Shown: positions 1-8,036 of the stretch, one piece after another
Layout: every line of letters starts with the position of its first letter
How positions within the stretch are numbered: position 1 is the stretch's first letter
Source of the DNA: Lachnospiraceae bacterium
Lineage (GTDB): Bacteria; Bacillota; Clostridia; Lachnospirales; Lachnospiraceae
Direction of reading: 5' to 3'
Assembly: GCA_015056735.1 (NCBI GenBank)
Contig: SVFT01000009.1
Span: 51,436-115,435, forward strand
DNA: 64,000 nt
Program-made: the position numbers and the translations under genes
Notes under the pieces: generated by a model
The model's database searches: none
The model's input: only the letters and a program-made list of their open reading frames with translations
Told to the model about the DNA's origin: nothing

Positions 1-1014
1 TCGGAGGATGAGTACCGGCTTGCAAAGCATCTTGGATTCGACCGCGTGATTTATAACGGTCCGGTCAAAGGGAAAGAGAGCTTTTTCGATGCTCTGTGGC
101 GCGGCGCGATCATCAATATCGATTCGAAGCGTGAGCTTCGCTGGCTCAAAGAATATCGCGAAGCAAACGAAGGCGAAGAGGCGAGCTATATGATCGGCCT
201 CCGCGTGAATTTTGATTTAGAGAGTGATGTACCGGAGACAAGTGCAGGCGCTGAGGGGAGCCGTTTTGGCTTCTCGTACGAAAACGGTGAGTTTGCGGAG
301 GCGCTGGCAGAGCTTGACAGCATGCAGGTACCGCTTTCCGGGATCCATCTGCATGTAGGCTCAAGGACCAGGAGCGTTGCGATCTATGAAGGGATCGCGC
401 GGATGGCATGCAGGATCAAAAAAGAGTATGCGTTGGAACTGAAATACGTGGATATCGGCGGCGGGTATTTCGGCGGCATGGATGATCGGCCGAAGTATCC
501 GGACTATATGAAAGCGGTCGCAGCGATCTTGTCGGATGCATTCGATCCGCATGATACGACGCTGATCGTAGAGCCCGGCACGTCTATCATCACACCGCCG
601 ATCGATTACATGACAAGTGTAGTGGATGTAAAGGATACCTACGTAAAGCGTATCGTGACGCTTGACGGCAGCAGGATCGATGTGGATCCGCTTCATACGA
701 AGAGCTCGTATTTTTATGAGATCGTATACGGCGACGGCGAGAGCGTGCGTAAGCGCAAGACAGTGCCGGAGCAGGTGCTGTGTGGCATGACATGCATGGA
801 GAATGACCGCCTGACGGTCCTTTCGGATCAGCCGGCTCTGATGGAAGGCGACCGGATCCTGATGCACAAGGTGGGCGGCTATACGATGTGCCTGACACCG
901 CTTTTTATCCGCTATTTTCCGACCGTATACCTTGAAGAGAACGGGGAGCATACCGTGATCCGGGAAGCGTGGGGACCGGATGAGTACTGCGCGAAGTCAT
1001 CGATCATCGGTTAA
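1..1014 (+). CDS. Type III PLP-dependent decarboxylase (DapDC/ODC-like), 5'-truncated
   Basis: The reading frame is open from base 1, so the start and the N-terminus with the PLP lysine lie upstream of the window. The visible part matches the C-terminal two thirds of the alanine-racemase-fold decarboxylases: LHVGSR, a glycine-rich DIGGGY phosphate-binding loop, EPGT, and the CGMTCMENDRL segment that supplies the active-site Cys and Asp in diaminopimelate and ornithine decarboxylases. Family members decarboxylate diamino or basic amino acids in the cytoplasm. It sits 13 bp before an ATP-grasp ligase at the head of a glycan operon, so I infer that it makes an amine or amino-acid derivative for attachment to sugar, not lysine for general metabolism. 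The substrate cannot be read from the sequence. Confidence 0.85.
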   Translation, partial: SEDEYRLAKHLGFDRVIYNGPVKGKESFFDALWRGAIINIDSKRELRWLKEYREANEGEEASYMIGLRVNFDLESDVPETSAGAEGSRFGFSYENGEFAEALAELDSMQVPLSGIHLHVGSRTRSVAIYEGIARMACRIKKEYALELKYVDIGGGYFGGMDDRPKYPDYMKAVAAILSDAFDPHDTTLIVEPGTSIITPPIDYMTSVVDVKDTYVKRIVTLDGSRIDVDPLHTKSSYFYEIVYGDGESVRKRKTVPEQVLCGMTCMENDRLTVLSDQPALMEGDRILMHKVGGYTMCLTPLFIRYFPTVYLEENGEHTVIREAWGPDEYCAKSSIIG

Positions 1015-1027
1015 AGGATGTAAGAAC

Positions 1028-1993
1028 ATGGTGAATATTTTGATCGCAAGCTGCGGCACGAGAAACAAAGTGGTGCAGTATTTTAAAAAAGCTTTAAACG
1101 GACAGGGCAGAGTCGTTGCAACAGACTGCAGCGAAAACGCGCCGGCGCTCTATGATGCGGATGTGCATTATATCGTACCGCGCATCACGGCCGAAAACTA
1201 TATGGATGTCATCTATGACATCTGCAGGAAGGAGCAAATCACGGGTGTTCTGTCGCTGATCGACCCGGAACTGTCTCTTCTTGCCGCACATGAGAAGGAA
1301 CTGCGCGAACTCGGCGTTACCGTCATCGGCTCCTCCTATGAACTATGTGAGCGGTCCCTTAATAAATGGGAGATGTACAAGTGGCTTACCGCAAACGGCT
1401 ATCATACGCAAAAGTCCTATATCGATCTTGATACGTTCCTTGCGGATGTCAAGGCGGGCAGGATCTCATATCCCGTATTCGTAAAGCCTGCAAAGGGGAG
1501 CGCGAGCATCGCGATCTCCAGGGCAGAGGATGAAGAGACCGTGCGGCTCCTTATGAGCCACGGCGAAGATATGATGATCCAGGAGTACCTGACCGGGCAG
1601 GAGATCGGCGCGGACTGCTATATCGACCTCGTATCCGGCAGGACGGTTTCGATCTTTACAAAAGAGAAGATCGTGATGCGCGCCGGCGAGACGGATAAGG
1701 GACGCTCGTTTAAGGACCCGAAGCTGTTTGAACTCATTACGAAGTTTATCGGCGAGTCCGGTTTCAGAGGCCAGATCGATATCGACATCTTCGATCAGAA
1801 CGGCACCTACTATATCTCTGAGGTCAACCCCAGGTTCGGCGGCGGCTATCCGCATGCATACGAATGCGGCGTTGACCATATGACGCTGATCAGGAACAAC
1901 CTCGAAGGCAGAGAGAATCCGGTGCACATCGGCGACTATGAAGAAGGCCTGATCATGATGAAATACAATGAGATCATGATCCGTAAGGAGTAG
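1028..1993 (+). CDS. ATP-grasp ligase (carbamoyl-phosphate-synthase-like fold)
   Basis: This is a 321-residue protein. I chose the ATG at 1028 over an upstream in-frame start at 980 because the latter overlaps the previous gene and 1028 is preceded by AAAGGATG. Residues 1-90 form a Rossmann-like pre-ATP-grasp domain. The ATP-grasp core follows, with an FVKPAKGSAS nucleotide loop near residue 150 and the metal-binding EVNPRFGGGYPH motif near residue 275. ATP-grasp enzymes join a carboxylate to an amine through an acyl phosphate. Next to a decarboxylase and in an operon that also makes an apparent GalNAc-uronic acid, a plausible role is amide formation between a uronic acid carboxylate and an amine, or priming of an amino acid for a sugar amine. 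That role is inference. Confidence 0.85.
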   Translation: MVNILIASCGTRNKVVQYFKKALNGQGRVVATDCSENAPALYDADVHYIVPRITAENYMDVIYDICRKEQITGVLSLIDPELSLLAAHEKELRELGVTVIGSSYELCERSLNKWEMYKWLTANGYHTQKSYIDLDTFLADVKAGRISYPVFVKPAKGSASIAISRAEDEETVRLLMSHGEDMMIQEYLTGQEIGADCYIDLVSGRTVSIFTKEKIVMRAGETDKGRSFKDPKLFELITKFIGESGFRGQIDIDIFDQNGTYYISEVNPRFGGGYPHAYECGVDHMTLIRNNLEGRENPVHIGDYEEGLIMMKYNEIMIRKE

Positions 1994-2040
1994 AAAAAGC
2001 CGGCAAATAGCCGTGCAGAAAAGGCGCGGCGTTTAATCGT

Positions 2041-3162
2041 ATGAAAAAGATCTTAATCGCCATCAATTTTGATGAAGGCTTATACAATTTCAGAAAAGAA
2101 TTACTGGAACGACTGATCGCAGAAGGCTATGAAGTGCATGTGGCGGTGCCAATCGGTGAGTATGCCGGGAAGCTTACGGCCATGGGGTGCATCCTGCATG
2201 ATACGCCTCTTAACCGGCGAGGGAAGAATCCTCTTGCGGAATTATCGCTTCTTCGCGGCTATAGCGATATTCTGAAAAAAGTGCGGCCGGATGTCGTTCT
2301 TACCTACACGATCAAGCCCAATGTCTATCTGGGCTTTTTATGCGGTCGCAGGCAGATCCCTTTTATCACGACGATCACAGGACTGGGGACAGCAGTCGAA
2401 GGGCAGTGCCTCTTGCAGAAGTTTACGAAGGCACTTTACCGGTGTGCGATGAAGCATGCGCGGATCGTCTTTTTTCAGAATGGAGACAACGAAGCGCTCT
2501 TTACAAAAGAGGGGATTGCTGCGGGACGCCACAGGATGCTCCCGGGTTCCGGTGTAAATCTTGCACATTTTACTTATCGGGAGTTCCCGGAAGATGACGG
2601 GCAGACCGGGTATGATACAAAAGCGGAGTTTCTTTTTATCTCCCGCGTGATGGAGGAAAAGGGGATCGAACAGTTTTTGGACGCCGCGGAGGCGATCAAG
2701 GCGAAGTACCCGCATACGACTTTTCGTATCCTGGGGTTCCTTGAAGATGACTATACGGGCACCGAAAGGCTGAAACGCCTTGCGGACAGCGGCGTTGTGA
2801 TCTTTGAGGGGAGCGTTGCGGACGTGGGGCCGTATATCGCGGCAGCGCAGTGTACGCTTCATCCGTCCTTCTATCCGGAAGGGATGTCCAATGTCTGCCT
2901 GGAGACGGCGGCATCGGGCCGAGCTGTGATCACGACAGACAGATCGGGGTGCCGGGATACGATCCTGGACGGCGAGACAGGTTTTCTCATCAGAGAGCGT
3001 GACAGCGCGGATTTGATCCAAAAGGTGGAAAAATTCCTGCAGATGTCGTATGATGAGAGGAAGGCGATGGGCCGGAAAGCCCGCGCGTTTATGGAAGAAC
3101 ATTTTGACAGAAGGATCGTCGTCGAGCGTTATCTGCAGGCGATCCGGGAGATCACGGAATAA
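2041..3162 (+). CDS. GT4-family glycosyltransferase (PglA/CapM-like)
   Basis: The 373-residue protein has a GT-B fold. The N-terminal half carries a strand-loop start (KKILIAINFDEGLYNFRKEL) and the conserved PNVYLGF and TTITGLGTA segments seen in PglA/TuaC-like transferases that add HexNAc or uronic acid to a lipid-linked acceptor. The C-terminal half has the nucleotide-sugar binding EX7E motif in EGMSNVCLE near residue 281. It has no signal peptide and should act at the inner membrane face. It lies directly before the UDP-sugar dehydrogenase, so UDP-HexNAc or its uronic acid is the likely donor. The sugar specificity is not readable. Confidence 0.85.
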   Translation: MKKILIAINFDEGLYNFRKELLERLIAEGYEVHVAVPIGEYAGKLTAMGCILHDTPLNRRGKNPLAELSLLRGYSDILKKVRPDVVLTYTIKPNVYLGFLCGRRQIPFITTITGLGTAVEGQCLLQKFTKALYRCAMKHARIVFFQNGDNEALFTKEGIAAGRHRMLPGSGVNLAHFTYREFPEDDGQTGYDTKAEFLFISRVMEEKGIEQFLDAAEAIKAKYPHTTFRILGFLEDDYTGTERLKRLADSGVVIFEGSVADVGPYIAAAQCTLHPSFYPEGMSNVCLETAASGRAVITTDRSGCRDTILDGETGFLIRERDSADLIQKVEKFLQMSYDERKAMGRKARAFMEEHFDRRIVVERYLQAIREITE

Positions 3163-3227
3163 GATCGAAACAGGAATAGAAAGAAATCGGAAAAGAAAGA
3201 AATCGGAACAGAAAGAAGGATTTTACT

Positions 3228-4544
3228 GTGAGTTTATATGAGAAGCTTTTGAGCGGCGAAGAGAAGCTGTCGCTTGTGGGACTCGGTTATGTCGGCATGC
3301 CGATCGCGGTCGCATTCTCCAAGAAGATCAAGGTTGTCGGTTTTGACTTAAATGAGAAGAAGATAGCGGCATACAAAAGCGGCGTGGATCCTACAAGAGA
3401 GGTGGGCGATGAAGCGATCGCTGCCTGCACGGTCGATTTTACATCGGATGAGAAGAAGCTGCAGGAGGCACGTTTTCACATCGTAGCCGTACCGACGCCG
3501 GTCAATCCGGACCATACGCCGGACTTAACGCCGGTCGAAGGCGCGAGCCGCGTGCTCGGACGGAATCTGAAAAAGGGTTCTATCGTTGTGTTTGAGTCAA
3601 CGGTGTATCCGGGTGTGACGGAAGATATCTGCGTACCGATCCTTGAGAAGGAGTCGGGCCTTACCTGCGGCGTTGATTTTAAGATCGGCTACTCGCCGGA
3701 GCGTATCAATCCGGGCGATAAGGTGCACAGACTTGAGACGATCACAAAGATCGTATCCGGCATGGATGAGGAGACGCTCGATACGGTCGCAAAGGTCTAT
3801 GAGCTCGTTGTGGCAGCAGGTGTACACCGCGCCGAGAGCATCAAAGTCGCAGAGGCTGCGAAGGTCATTGAGAACAGCCAGCGTGATATCAACATCGCAT
3901 TTATGAACGAACTGTCCATCATCTTTAACAAGATGGGCATCGATACAAAGTCGGTACTGGAAGCAGCGGGCACGAAGTGGAATTTCTTAAAGTTTTCTCC
4001 GGGTCTTGTCGGCGGGCACTGCATCGGCGTTGATCCGTACTATCTGACATATAAGGCCGAGGAGCTTGGCTATCATTCACAGATCATCCTGTCCGGCCGC
4101 CGTATCAATGATGACATGGGCAAATACGTGGCGGAGAGCCTTGTTAAGAACCTGATCAAAGCGAGCATTCCTGTGCGGGGTGCAAAGGTTGCAATCCTGG
4201 GCTTCACTTTTAAAGAGAACTGCCCGGATACGCGTAACACCAAGGTCATCGATATCGTGAACGAACTTCGCGAGTACGGCATCGAGCCGCTGATCACGGA
4301 TCCCGTGGCAGATGCATCCGAAGCGAACCGTGAGTACGGTGTGACCTTCACGGATTTCGGCGAGATCAAAAACATGGATGCGGTGATCCTTGCGGTATCG
4401 CATGAAGCATACGATTCGCTGACCATGAAAGACATCGACGCACTTTACGATCCGTCTCATTCCAAAAAGGTCCTGACGGATGTGAAGGGTGTTCTCGACA
4501 GAAAGGCATACGAGAAGGCAGGTTACCTCTACTGGAGACTGTAA
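3228..4544 (+). CDS. UDP-HexNAc 6-dehydrogenase (WbpO/TviB-type nucleotide-sugar dehydrogenase)
   Basis: The 438-residue protein starts at GTG 3228, seven bases after AGAAAGAAGGA. It has an N-terminal NAD-binding GLGYVGMP loop, the central SPERINPGD segment and the catalytic cysteine in [11 protein letters not shown]. The C-terminal UDP-binding domain has [15 protein letters not shown]. The [17 protein letters not shown] region is typical of the UDP-N-acetylhexosamine group (WbpO, TviB, WbpA), not of UDP-glucose dehydrogenases. The reaction is two-step NAD-dependent oxidation of C6 to a carboxylate. Together with the WbpP/TviC-like epimerase at 6966 it would give UDP-GalNAcA, as in the Vi antigen and P. 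aeruginosa O6 pathways. I am sure of the family and less sure of the exact substrate. Confidence 0.9.
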   Translation: MSLYEKLLSGEEKLSLVGLGYVGMPIAVAFSKKIKVVGFDLNEKKIAAYKSGVDPTREVGDEAIAACTVDFTSDEKKLQEARFHIVAVPTPVNPDHTPDLTPVEGASRVLGRNLKKGSIVVFESTVYPGVTEDICVPILEKESGLTCGVDFKIGYSPERINPGDKVHRLETITKIVSGMDEETLDTVAKVYELVVAAGVHRAESIKVAEAAKVIENSQRDINIAFMNELSIIFNKMGIDTKSVLEAAGTKWNFLKFSPGLVGGHCIGVDPYYLTYKAEELGYHSQIILSGRRINDDMGKYVAESLVKNLIKASIPVRGAKVAILGFTFKENCPDTRNTKVIDIVNELREYGIEPLITDPVADASEANREYGVTFTDFGEIKNMDAVILAVSHEAYDSLTMKDIDALYDPSHSKKVLTDVKGVLDRKAYEKAGYLYWRL

Positions 4545-4560
4545 TCTGCGATCCACGCGC

Positions 4561-6060
4561 ATGATCAAAGAACAAAACAAACAGATTAATAAAATAACTT
4601 TCGCAAAAGGGGCGAAGCAGCTGATCCTGCTTGGCGCCTTTTTGTCATTTTTTGTGATCTTGTGGCGCTCGGCGCCTCTTGGCATCTTTCCGGACTCCGG
4701 ATCCTACATTGCGATGCAGAACGGGCGAGAGCCGCTTTATCCGCTGTTTCTTGCATTCTTCAGATGGATCTACAATGAGGCGGACACGATCGTGTGGCTT
4801 GCGGCATCCGGACAGCTTGATACGGAGAAGGCACGGGGGTACTTAAGCGCATGGCCGGCGCTCCATGTATCGACACTGCTTCAGAGTCTCTTTGCAGGAT
4901 ATGGATGCTATCGACTTCTGACCACGGTGAAAAACGTATTCCATACCGGGCTGTTTCTGACGATCCTCGTCGGACTCGGCACGCTGATCCCATACGTCCT
5001 GACGCCGCTTGCATCGGCTTCCGGCATGATGCTGAATAAAGCTGTCCTGACAGAAGGGCTTGCGTTTCCGCTTTACTATCTCTTTATTGCGGCGCTGATA
5101 CGAGGCGTGTTTGGGGGCCGCACGGCGGGAGGCGATGCAGGGGAGCACACGCTTTTTTCAGGGAAAAAGGTGCGTGCCTACGGGCTTGCCTTTATCTATG
5201 CACTGCTTCTTGTCCTGACACGGAATCAGATGCTGGTGGCATTCGGCTTGTGGTGTCTGTGCATCCTGTGGGAGGTGCTGCGCATATGGAAAAGGCAGGG
5301 CCTGAAATACTGTCTGAAGCCGGCGTTCATACTTGCGGTATCGGTTATCGCTTTCTTTGCACTCCGCTCTGCGGGGAACGAGCTCTATAACCGCAACGTG
5401 CATGAGGGCTATCACGGGACGGATACGGGAAGCTATAACCTGCTGACGACAGCGCTCTACCTGGCGGACCCTTCCGATATCGGGCGGATCGGGGATGCGC
5501 GTTTGCAGGTGCTTTTCCAAAAGATGTATAATGAAGCTGATACGCGGAAGCTGACGAGCACCTATGCGGGAAGCGGGCTTCTTACAAGAGCGTATCACTA
5601 CGAGGACTGCTATGATGCGATCGGCCTTGAGATCCAGCAGCCGATCCTCTTTGGGGATGCAGCGAGCCGCGGGATCCCGGATGATGATGCACTTAACGAA
5701 GTGGTGGGCGAAGCGAATGCGATGGTTCGCGCGCTGGCGCCGTCGCTTATGGGCAGATATATCGTAAATTACGTGTGCACCTGCGTAAGCGGCTTTACGC
5801 GGTCGATCGCGGCAAGCGGGACAGTGCTTGGATTTGCGGCGCTCATCTTCTACCTGGCGGCTGTGATCCTGACGGTCATGCGGCTTAAGAAGGACCGAAA
5901 CGATGTGCGGGCATGGTTTATGATCTTCGCGCTCTGTGCGATCGTTGTGAACGTGTGCGCGACATCGCTCATGATCATGTGCCTGTCCAGGTATATGATC
6001 TATAATATCGCGCTGTTCTATATCGCGGGCGCTGTGCTGGTGTTTTCTCACGGTAATTGA
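4561..6060 (+). CDS. Polytopic membrane protein, probable GT-C-type glycosyltransferase
   Basis: This 499-residue integral membrane protein has many hydrophobic segments. I place the start at ATG 4561, because the longer frame from 4489 would lie inside the dehydrogenase gene. After the first membrane segment, FPDSGSYIAMQNGREPLYPLF resembles the first extracytoplasmic loop of lipid-phosphate-sugar-dependent (GT-C) transferases and related uncharacterised membrane proteins, where an acidic residue follows TM1. A large extracytoplasmic loop (about residues 275-410) separates the last membrane helices. It may transfer sugars outside the membrane or act in polymer assembly. No family-defining motif lets me be firmer. 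Confidence 0.6.
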   Translation: MIKEQNKQINKITFAKGAKQLILLGAFLSFFVILWRSAPLGIFPDSGSYIAMQNGREPLYPLFLAFFRWIYNEADTIVWLAASGQLDTEKARGYLSAWPALHVSTLLQSLFAGYGCYRLLTTVKNVFHTGLFLTILVGLGTLIPYVLTPLASASGMMLNKAVLTEGLAFPLYYLFIAALIRGVFGGRTAGGDAGEHTLFSGKKVRAYGLAFIYALLLVLTRNQMLVAFGLWCLCILWEVLRIWKRQGLKYCLKPAFILAVSVIAFFALRSAGNELYNRNVHEGYHGTDTGSYNLLTTALYLADPSDIGRIGDARLQVLFQKMYNEADTRKLTSTYAGSGLLTRAYHYEDCYDAIGLEIQQPILFGDAASRGIPDDDALNEVVGEANAMVRALAPSLMGRYIVNYVCTCVSGFTRSIAASGTVLGFAALIFYLAAVILTVMRLKKDRNDVRAWFMIFALCAIVVNVCATSLMIMCLSRYMIYNIALFYIAGAVLVFSHGN

Positions 6061-6065
6061 CATTT

Positions 6066-6079
6066 ACACGATAACGTGT
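6066..6079. promoter_or_regulatory. Short inverted repeat upstream of the MNT gene, candidate operator
   Basis: ACACG-ATAA-CGTGT lies 29 bp before the ATG of the HTH-MNT gene, immediately before its AGGAGGA ribosome binding site. Because that protein has an N-terminal DNA-binding domain, autoregulation at this dyad is plausible. The dyad is only 5+5 bp, so chance occurrence is possible. Confidence 0.3.
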
Positions 6080-6107
6080 TAATGTTCAATCAGAGGAGGA
6101 ATTGCCG

Positions 6108-6650
6108 ATGGGCGAGTATTTTAGTGTAACGGAATATGCCAGGCGCACAGGTAAAGACCCCGGCAACATCAGACGGATGCTGATCAGCGGAGAGCTGCCC
6201 GGTGAGAAGATCGGAAAGCAGTGGGCCATTCCGAAGAACGCTGTCTGCCCGGAGGATAAGCGGGTTACAAGCGGTAAGTATCGTAATTGGCGGAAGCAGC
6301 TTGAGGTGACGCGTAACAATCCGGAACTGATCAGGTCGCTAAAGCAGATGTGTACGAAACTGTCCGATGTTTATGGTGACAGTTTGGAGAAGATCGTGTT
6401 GTATGGTTCATATGCGCGGGGTGAACAGACGGAGGAATCCGATGTGGACGTCGCGCTTGTTTTGCGCGAGAAGGAGACGGAAGCACAGTACAATTTGAAG
6501 CTTGACTTAGTTGTAGATTATGAATTGGAACACGATGTCGTGCTTTCAACGATTGTGATCGAAATTGCTCATTTTGAGGAGTGGAGGCGTGTTCTGCCTT
6601 TCTACAAAAATATCGAGAAGGATGGCATTACATTATGGCAGGCAGTGTAG
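6108..6650 (+). CDS. MNT-type nucleotidyltransferase antitoxin with fused N-terminal helix-turn-helix
   Basis: The 180-residue protein starts at ATG 6108, seven bases after AGGAGGA; a TTG at 6102 is too close to that site. Residues 1-45 look like an excisionase/MerR-type helix-turn-helix (YFSVTEYARRTGKDPGNIRR, ending in a GKQWAIP wing). Residues about 80-178 are a minimal nucleotidyltransferase domain with GSYARGEQTEESDVDVAL, which holds the GSXXRG and paired-Asp metal site. MNT proteins act as antitoxins by adding AMP to a tyrosine of the partner HEPN RNase. Its 3' end overlaps the HEPN remnant by 16 bp, the usual MNT/HEPN arrangement. It interrupts the glycan operon and is probably a mobile cargo insertion. 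Confidence 0.8.
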   Translation: MGEYFSVTEYARRTGKDPGNIRRMLISGELPGEKIGKQWAIPKNAVCPEDKRVTSGKYRNWRKQLEVTRNNPELIRSLKQMCTKLSDVYGDSLEKIVLYGSYARGEQTEESDVDVALVLREKETEAQYNLKLDLVVDYELEHDVVLSTIVIEIAHFEEWRRVLPFYKNIEKDGITLWQAV

Positions 6651-6947
6651 AAGAACTTTCACTTTATCGATATGAGATGAGCAGGGATGCACTTTCCGAT
6701 GCGATTTTAATGTTTGAGAACGGCACATTTCAACCATAATTATGTGAAAGAAGGAATCTTTCCAGGCAATCTTTCGCAGATTGTCCGGCTTGCTTCTGAT
6801 AATCGCACTAAGGCTGACTATTTGGATTTTTTTGTGGCTTCAAAAGAAGAAGCAGAAAAACAGATTGAACGAGCAAAGGAATTTAGAAGTTATGTTGCAG
6901 ACTATTTAAAGTCGCAAGGGATATTCAAATCTGAAGATGAAGTGTAA
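6635..6947 (+). pseudogene. HEPN-domain toxin remnant with internal deletion and frameshift
   Basis: From ATG 6635 the frame reads about 34 residues (MAGSVEELSLYRYEMSRDAL...MFENG) that match the first helix of HEPN toxins, then stops at TAA 6737-6739. The last HEPN helices continue in a different frame, HFNHNYVKEGIFPGNLS to IERAKEFRSYVADYL, ending at 6947. A typical HEPN protein of this type has about 30-40 more residues between these parts. The missing block is where the catalytic RX4-6H motif (usually in an RSYYAIFH-like helix) lies. The junction is near 6722-6727. The toxin is therefore predicted to be dead although its antitoxin is intact. The two halves and their frames are read directly; the size of the deletion is estimated from family knowledge. 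Confidence 0.8.
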
Positions 6948-6965
6948 TGAGGAGATGAAAAAGTA

Positions 6966-7943
6966 ATGGGTTTTAGGGAGCTTAAATTTGACAAGGATGA
7001 TGTGTTTCTGGTAACGGGAGGGGCCGGCTTTATCGGCTCGAACCTGTGCGAAGCGATCACGGATATGGGATATACGGTGCGGTGTCTGGATGATCTCTCG
7101 ACAGGCAAGCAGGCAAATGTGGACTTCTTGAAGGATCGCCCGAACTACACCTTCATCAAGGGTGATATCAAGGATCTTGATACCTGTATGAAAGCCTGCG
7201 AGGGCGTGACATACGTGCTCAACCAGGCGGCGTGGGGGAGCGTTCCGAGAAGTATCGAGATGCCCCTTTTCTACGAAGAGAACAATATTCGCGGCACGCT
7301 CAACATGATGGAGGCCGCAAGACAGAATGGTGTGAAAAAATTCGTATACGCCTCCTCATCTTCGGTGTACGGTGATCATCCGGTGCTCCCGAAAGTAGAG
7401 GGACAGGAAGGAAACCTCCTCTCTCCTTACGCACTGACCAAGCGTGCCTGCGAGGAGTACGGCAAGCTCTATACAAGACTCTATGGCCTCGATACCTACG
7501 GCCTTCGCTATTTTAACGTATTCGGCAGGAGGCAGGATCCGGACGGCGCGTATGCAGCCGTGATCCCGAAGTTCATTCGGATGCTTCTGCACGGTGAGGT
7601 GCCGACGATCAACGGCGACGGCAAGCAGTCGAGAGATTTTACCTACATCGACAACGTCATCGAAGCGAACCTTCGTGCCTGCAAGGCAGACCATGAAGCG
7701 GCCGGACAGGCATATAATATCGCATACGGCGGCAGAGAATATCTGCTGGATATCTACTATGATCTTTGCAAAGCACTGGGAAAAGATGTCGAGCCGCATT
7801 TCGGTCCCGACAGAGCAGGCGATATCAAGCATTCGAACGCGGATATCTCCAAAGCAAAGAAGCTTCTTGGCTATGATCCCGATTACGACTTTGCGAAAGG
7901 AATCGCGCTCGCGATCGAGTGGTATAAGGAAAACCTTAAGTAA
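6966..7943 (+). CDS. UDP-HexNAc(A) 4-epimerase (WbpP/TviC/Gne-like SDR)
   Basis: The 325-residue extended SDR starts at ATG 6966 after GAGGAG. Motifs are TGGAGFIGSNL (NAD binding), a catalytic serine in YASSSSVYGD, YALTK (Tyr-Lys pair) and RYFNVFGRRQDP. The NQAAWGSVPRSIEMP loop and the DKDDVFLVTGGAGFIGSNL start resemble WbpP and TviC, which interconvert UDP-GlcNAc/GalNAc and their uronic acids. Paired with the dehydrogenase at 3228 it gives a coherent UDP-GalNAcA route. The MNT/HEPN remnant and a membrane protein now lie between the two genes. Confidence 0.85.
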   Translation: MGFRELKFDKDDVFLVTGGAGFIGSNLCEAITDMGYTVRCLDDLSTGKQANVDFLKDRPNYTFIKGDIKDLDTCMKACEGVTYVLNQAAWGSVPRSIEMPLFYEENNIRGTLNMMEAARQNGVKKFVYASSSSVYGDHPVLPKVEGQEGNLLSPYALTKRACEEYGKLYTRLYGLDTYGLRYFNVFGRRQDPDGAYAAVIPKFIRMLLHGEVPTINGDGKQSRDFTYIDNVIEANLRACKADHEAAGQAYNIAYGGREYLLDIYYDLCKALGKDVEPHFGPDRAGDIKHSNADISKAKKLLGYDPDYDFAKGIALAIEWYKENLK

Positions 7944-8036
7944 GAGATTTGATATAAAAGCGGCTCGAAGCAGTACATCTGAAAAGAAAAATGTGTATGA
8001 ATGTACGGAAGAGCAAGACCTTGGGGGAGGTCGTCT

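Noticed and set aside
2338..3102. Minus-strand frame of 254 codons
   Set aside because: It is antisense to the GT4 gene with intact motifs, and no ribosome binding site or domain was seen.
4489..4560. Upstream start for the membrane protein
   Set aside because: It lies within the dehydrogenase gene and adds a polar segment unlike the rest. ATG 4561 directly follows the dehydrogenase stop.
5158..6063. Minus-strand frame of 301 codons opposite the membrane protein
   Set aside because: Its composition is His/Arg-rich with no domain; the plus strand encodes a convincing membrane protein.
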